From the NCBI GenBank assembly GCA_964247055.1, contig OZ176056.1, forward strand, positions 6,944,001-7,008,000: a stretch of 64,000 nt of DNA. The letters are read 5' to 3'. The notes under the pieces were generated by a model. That model was given only the letters and a program-made list of their open reading frames with translations. It was not told the DNA's origin and did not search any database. A program made the position numbers and the translations under genes. The DNA comes from Paragordius varius (taxonomy: Eukaryota > Nematomorpha). Below are positions 59,205 to 64,000 of this stretch, piece after piece; the first letter of the stretch is position 1, and every line of letters begins with the position of its first letter.

Positions 59205-61868
59205 TTAATTCGAGAATTTCATTTTCAAAGGCGAGTCGTTGTGGGGGGTTGTTGTTGTATCATAAGCGGGTGGATTAGCAAATCGCCCTTTTATCAAAAT
59301 CGATTTTAAGTCTTCGACCACAAAGAAAAGATACGGTGTATCGATGGCTAGATTTACTTTTCCCGGGCGAGCTATTAAATCCGGTGAATAATTATATTCA
59401 TCACCAGATCCCAATGGTGTTACGGAAAACCTAACTGTGTGATCAATGTGCGAAATTTTGCCTATTTCTTGTGGTTTCCCTTCTTCTTTGGCAAACAGCA
59501 AATCTAATTTACTAAATATCAAATAATATTATAAATATTTAATGAGAACAACAGTTTAAACCGTTTATGATTATTATAATTGAATAAAACTAATTATAAA
59601 ATTTTGGGTTTTGATGTCAACAAATTTTGGTAAAAAAGGATACAACTTTTAAAATGTTTAGATTCAGGATTTAGGTATTATAAAGTAGCAATATTTTCAT
59701 TACCCGAAATAAATTTTAATCCGTGCATACTATGTTAATGTTTTATCCAAAAAAAACAAAATTTAACTGTTAAAAATGCTTTTGATTTTTAATCAAAATT
59801 ACTTCCCATTTCATCATAAAGCTTTGTTGACCCTAAATATTTCCTAGTTACTCCATCCACCTGTAGTTTAATGAATTGTTTAAAAATAATTATAATTTTT
59901 CATCCTAAATTTTAGTGTTACTGTGTAATCATAAATAGAATATCATATAAACTTGTGTTTAATTTCGAAATAAAATGGGCATAAATGCAAGTTCTAAATT
60001 ATACAGTTTAAAATTTCCCCCTTATATTTAAAGATTAGGGACTTTGAATCAACTAATTAATATTGGAGCCTGCCAGAGCTTGCAGTGATGAGTGAAAAGG
60101 AATCGTTTTTGTACTCCGGCATAGCACACAAAGTGTTTGACTGCTAAGCCTGTATCATTGCCACCATGCCTTCCATTTTTTTAAAACAGTTTAAATATAA
60201 AAATTAATATTTAAAACCGTTATATTTTTAAAAAATTTATCTAAAACTTAAAGGGACATAAATGAGACACCACATACAAATAAACCTATTTTACGTTAAT
60301 TATAAGATATTATTTCGGGGCTTAGCTAATATACAAATACGTTTTATTAATATTTTATGAAAGAATGTGGCCATACTCAAAATCTGATTTTTCAAGACAA
60401 GTTATTTGCATCTATTCACTTAATAAAATGTATGTGATTTTAAAGCTGTATAATTTCTTTAATAACCAATTAATAAATATATACTTTTTATGGCACGTGA
60501 GTTCCTTGGAAAAAAGATCCATCATATTAAAATTTGTTTGAAGGTCCATAAAAGGCACACGTACACTTCCTGTATACTGTTTAAATTTGCGTTTTTTTAT
60601 TTGGTGAATAACATTAGGATATGCCTTAAGTGTTGTTTCAAGACGATTAGTGTCATAATCATTCGGTATTAAATAGATCATTTTATATTTTTTTCGATAT
60701 GGGATTATGACGACTTTGGATTTGAGTTCTCTATAATCACCTAATTGATATTTTATTCCCTTCCCAGATAACATTGCAACTGGAACAGGAATCTTTCCAT
60801 TGAAAAAAAAGGTTAGCAGCACTCTACATTGATTTTATAAATATGTATTTTGAGGCAGCATATAAGGAAAATATTCAATTAAAATTTAATTACACCCTAT
60901 ATAACTAAATTTAGTTTTAACGTTCTGTAATTTTTTTTCTTTTTTATGTCTTATAAATGAAATAAAATCTGAGGTATTTATTAGATATATAAGTATTAAA
61001 AAATAAACGCTGTCTGATATATGACGTCAGAATTACAAAGATATAAAAATAAATGGAAAGCTATTTGTAGAAAAGCGTCACGCGATAGATAATTGTTGTG
61101 TTTTTTTAATTCAATTAAATTACCGAAAATATGCTACCCAAATCACCTGTTAAAATTATTTAACCAAGAGCTCATGAAAAACAGACCACCTCCAACCGTA
61201 TATATACTGCTAGTGTTAATGATTCCTTTAGCCGGTTCAGAAAAGCGTTTAAAATGTCCTCCAAACTCTCGAGTATAGTATTCATTTAGTAAATCGATCA
61301 AACTGAAATATGTTGGTGTTCTATATCCAGATAAATACGATCTAAAAGATGGCAATAACCATTTTTCCGCGCGACCTGTTAAGGGTGCATCGTGCTTTTT
61401 AGGGTCAATGTTGATGCGATTTAAAACGCTCAGTTGAGTAGGTAATCCAAGACCTGCATTATATGGGACCTTTTTCAAGATATTATTAAGTTCTTTGCAG
61501 CCGGATGCAGGTAGTAGTCCTTTTATTGTATTGGGACAAGTTGAAAGAAATTGAACCAACCCAAGACCCAGTTGTAAACCCGCAGGTGAGAAAACGTAAT
61601 CCACATCGGTGTTATTTAAAACACTATTTAATGATACTTGATTGGTTAGAATAGCCTTTATATTTATTTATAAAAAAATTTTATTGCAAAATATTTAGAT
61701 TCGTATTATTTTAATTTAATGAAAATATATCACAATACGAATTCATATATAGAAAATTATACTTACTTGCTCTCGCAATAAATCGTATTTTCGTTTTTTC
61801 TTTGAATCATCCATCCCATGTGAAAGATATAAAATGTGAAAAAATGTTAGAATTATTAAAAGTTTCAT
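59205..61868 (-). CDS. Serpin-like secreted protein, gene C (four exons)
   Basis: Exons in transcription order: 61868-61767, 61655-61147, 60823-60497 and 59511-59205, 1245 bases in frame, 414 aa. The first donor is a strong GTAAGT. Exon 1 gives a signal peptide (MKLLIILTFFHILYLSHG) and a lysine-rich stretch. VFSPAGLQLGLGLVQF from residue 55 is the serpin helix B motif. GLFFMSSWLNNF at the end of exon 2 is the NxxxFxxxW motif. Exon 3 has FFFNGKIPVPVAMLSGKG and YKMIYLIPND, the central sheet. Exon 4 has DHTVRFSVTPLGSGDEYNY in place of the inhibitory hinge, then DTPYLFFVVEDLKSILIKGR, the C-terminal strands, and about 20 extra residues after FANPP. Introns 2 and 3 match the intron sites of genes A and B, while intron 1 is extra. 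The intron 3 donor (GTGCCA) is weak; another site 13 bases downstream keeps the frame. Probably secreted and non-inhibitory. Confidence 0.87.
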
Positions 61869-61889
61869 GGTAATTTTGTAAATAAAAAG

Positions 61890-61923
61890 AGTGAATACGC
61901 TTAATTTTTTGGCATCTTATATA
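61890..61923 (-). promoter_or_regulatory. Predicted core promoter of serpin C
   Basis: On the - strand, TATATAAG (61923-61916) is followed by TCACT (61894-61890), a TATA-to-initiator distance of under 30 bases, with the ATG at 61868 shortly after. The paralogous flank of the pseudogene has a degraded version near 54240. Confidence 0.5.
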
Positions 61924-62053
61924 ATATCCAGTTATATGGTGTTATTCCGTTTGACGTGTTTACATAGCTACGGCCGCCAATATTTGATTAACATTTTTTA
62001 TAACTTTATAGGTTAATATTTGACCCATTTGAAACAGCCTAATAACTGATAAA

Positions 62054-62302
62054 TTAAAAAAAGACATTGGCTTTATTTTGTTTTTTGTAAACAAACAAAT
62101 ATGGTTCAACTATTACTCGTCTAAACCGCATTTTGTATGAGTCATCAAACCGTTTTTTAATTAAATTTAATGGGCCTGCTAATATCCTATTTATACCGTT
62201 TGTGTATTTTAGTATATATATTTGATCGGTTCCACAAAATAATATAATATTTTTGTAATTTAATGTATAAAATAATCTATGGCAATTATTGCCTTGTAAC
62301 AT
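62054..62302 (-). CDS. Uncharacterised open frame of 82 codons
   Basis: The translation (MLQGNNCHRLFYTLNY at the start, CGTDQIYILKYTNGINRIL in the middle) is less biased than typical random frames here. It lies about 190 bases upstream of serpin gene C on the same strand. No family is recognised, and no splice partners or promoter could be supported. It may be a chance frame or one exon of a host gene. Confidence 0.15.
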   Translation of the reverse strand: MLQGNNCHRLFYTLNYKNIILFCGTDQIYILKYTNGINRILAGPLNLIKKRFDDSYKMRFRRVIVEPYLFVYKKQNKANVFF

Positions 62303-62351
62303 ATGTACTCAAAATATAATAAGATTTCCATACAATTATTGAACATTATAC

Positions 62352-62868
62352 TTATACTAGGTACAGTCATAAATTATTCGTTATAGCTAAGCGAAGGCTT
62401 GAGTGAAAATTACGTAGCCGATTTATTTAACGACGCCATTTTGCTTTAAACTGAACACACGCAAGTTGAGTCTCAAAAACTAGCGTCTTATTTTCATCAA
62501 TCATATAACATTTATACATTATTAAGCAACGTATTCACTATTTTAATTATAGATAATTTTTTTTCATCCTTAGTAGATACTTATTTTTTATTCAATCTAC
62601 CCAATGGGTATTTTCGTTATACAATTACCTAACCCTATATTTATACTAGGTATAGTCATAAGTTATAACCGTTAGAGCTAAGAGAAAACTTGAGCGAAAG
62701 TACGCAGCTGGTTAATTTGACAAAGACGCCATTTAGCTCATCTATTAGGTGACCAAAACACGCTGGTTGAGTCCTAAAAACTAGTCTCTTATTTTATTCA
62801 AGTATATGAATTTTAATTATTTAATTTTAAGCAACATATTCACTATTTTAATCATAAATAATTTTTTA
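62352..62868. repeat. Direct tandem repeat, two copies, period about 290
   Basis: Copies at about 62352-62568 and 62641-62868 share TTATACTAGGTA, AGTCATAA, GACGCCATTT, CAAAAACTAG-type, AAGCAAC(G/A)TATTCACTAT and ATAATTTTTT in the same order. The copies are diverged, by eye around one base in five. No transposon ends or coding potential were recognised. Confidence 0.8.
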
Positions 62869-64000
62869 CTACAAAATTAAAAACAGCCGACTTCTAATAT
62901 TTTTGGAATATGTGGCCAAAACTTTTGATAAATCTGAAAATTATATAAATTCAATTACATTGCATAGACAGCCCTTTAAATACCCCTTTACAATAAGCTT
63001 TTTTATGTATGGAAAACTAGGCTTCTTTAGTCAAAGTTTCTTATAATGATTAAAGTTTAACACCAATCTCAAAAACTTTTTAGCTCTCTCAAAACCTAAA
63101 CTCGCCATAAATATTAAACATATAGTTAGTTTTTAGCGCTTATAATATTTATTATGCGGCACATACAAAATATGATGATAAAATAGAATTAGAAAGCCCA
63201 TATAACGTTTTTTGGAGTAATGTGTATTTGAAGTGAATAACCTTGTAAAAATAGCTTATAAATTTTTTACTCTGCACAATACCATTAACAAAATTGAAAC
63301 GTACGATAAAGCTTTTTCAATTTAAATCACCATAAAACCAACTTTCATTTATGATTTTAAAACTACAAAAATCAATGAACCTTACTACTAGAATAAATAT
63401 TATTAGGGTTAATTATAATTTTGGATTTTGTTTGTTGTTTATTATATTTATATTATAACTAAGCCTTTTTAATATTAAAAAATGCTTAACATACAATGAT
63501 CAGCTGCTCTTGCGTTTTGGTATTTCGCATGTATTGCCTTTTAAATGGCCTTGGGTTCCCAATTTTCGGGTTTTATGGCCCATCCTATATTATAAAATTT
63601 GAGTCACCCAAAACGTGAAACCGTAACATTAAAATTTAACTCTCTATATATAAACAAATAAAAATATGTATAATTTAATAAAATAGGTAATTACTGGCAT
63701 ATACTTTTATGTTTTAGACTGCGAAAATGAGGGTTTAATATTGAATCTTATAGCCAAATTAATATAACTATGCCACATAACAATGGCCCAAAAAATTTAA
63801 ATATAAAAGGTTTTGAAATAAAGCCCTTTACTTATCTGAAGTTTTAACTGAAAAAAATCATCTTTATGTATAATTTTTCGCGAAGAAACATATGGCTCCT
63901 CTATAATTATTATTGAGTGGAGTGACCTATATGGATATAGTTATTGTTATTGGCCGAACATATTTTAAAATAGTGTCTATCTCAAAGAAAACAATGATAT
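62869..64000. other. AT-rich stretch, no gene recognised
   Basis: No long open frame, transposon end or repeat recognised. Slightly GC-richer text near 63520-63620 (GGCCTTGGGTTCCC) did not match anything else in the window. Confidence 0.5.

Noticed and set aside
1-64000. CRISPR arrays, operons, rRNA or tRNA genes
   Set aside because: No regularly spaced repeat/spacer array, no ribosome-binding-site gene packing, and no cloverleaf or rRNA signature was seen; the window is eukaryotic nuclear DNA.

Overview
This is a very AT-rich, intron-bearing animal genome window with no prokaryotic gene packing. A serpin-like secreted-protein family with GT-AG introns, many hAT and TA-flanked DNA transposons, a Helitron and two Ty3/Gypsy LTR elements point to an invertebrate, most likely an arthropod. 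I cannot fix the species from sequence alone.

Host genes. Three serpin-like genes can be assembled by eye in full frame. Two are tandem copies on the + strand: gene A at 20536-23179 (362 aa) and gene B at 26248-29936 (368 aa). Gene C is on the - strand at 59205-61868 (414 aa). A fourth copy, a pseudogene paralogous to C, is spread over 36480-54186 because transposons have inflated its last intron and split its second exon. The last two introns fall at equivalent places in A, B and C, and the middle exon is 327 bases in all three. The reactive-loop hinge is unlike that of inhibitory serpins in all three. One more possible host exon, a signal-peptide-bearing first exon, lies at 1617-1884 on the - strand.

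Layout. 1-6.6 kb: a TA-flanked MITE, the possible secreted-protein exon, and a second MITE copy carrying a hAT element with a perfect 8-bp target duplication. 6.6-12.5 kb: an old ZMYM1/DUF4371-type hAT carrying a small MITE and a second hAT. 12.5-33.4 kb: a tandem segmental duplication carrying serpins A and B. Unit A took a 5.6-kb hAT (itself holding another hAT and a foldback MITE) just upstream of the gene. Unit B took a TA-flanked element in intron 1 and a hAT downstream. Each unit serves as the empty site that confirms the other's insertions. 33.4-36.3 kb: mostly AT-rich non-coding DNA. 36.3-54.3 kb: the serpin pseudogene with layered insertions: a TA-flanked element, a foldback complex with minisatellite arms, a hAT with a Helitron inside it, and a Gypsy element in exon 2 with a younger Gypsy inside that. 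54.7-58.8 kb: a foldback hAT with arms of about 0.9 kb. 58.9-62.0 kb: serpin gene C. 62.3-62.9 kb: a direct tandem repeat of unknown nature. The rest is unassigned.

The window is best read as a fast-evolving cluster of secreted, probably non-inhibitory serpin-like genes, duplicated in tandem and overrun by at least six distinguishable hAT families. Several of these hATs carry internal inversions or inverted duplications. All coordinates and splice sites were read by eye without software or database searches.
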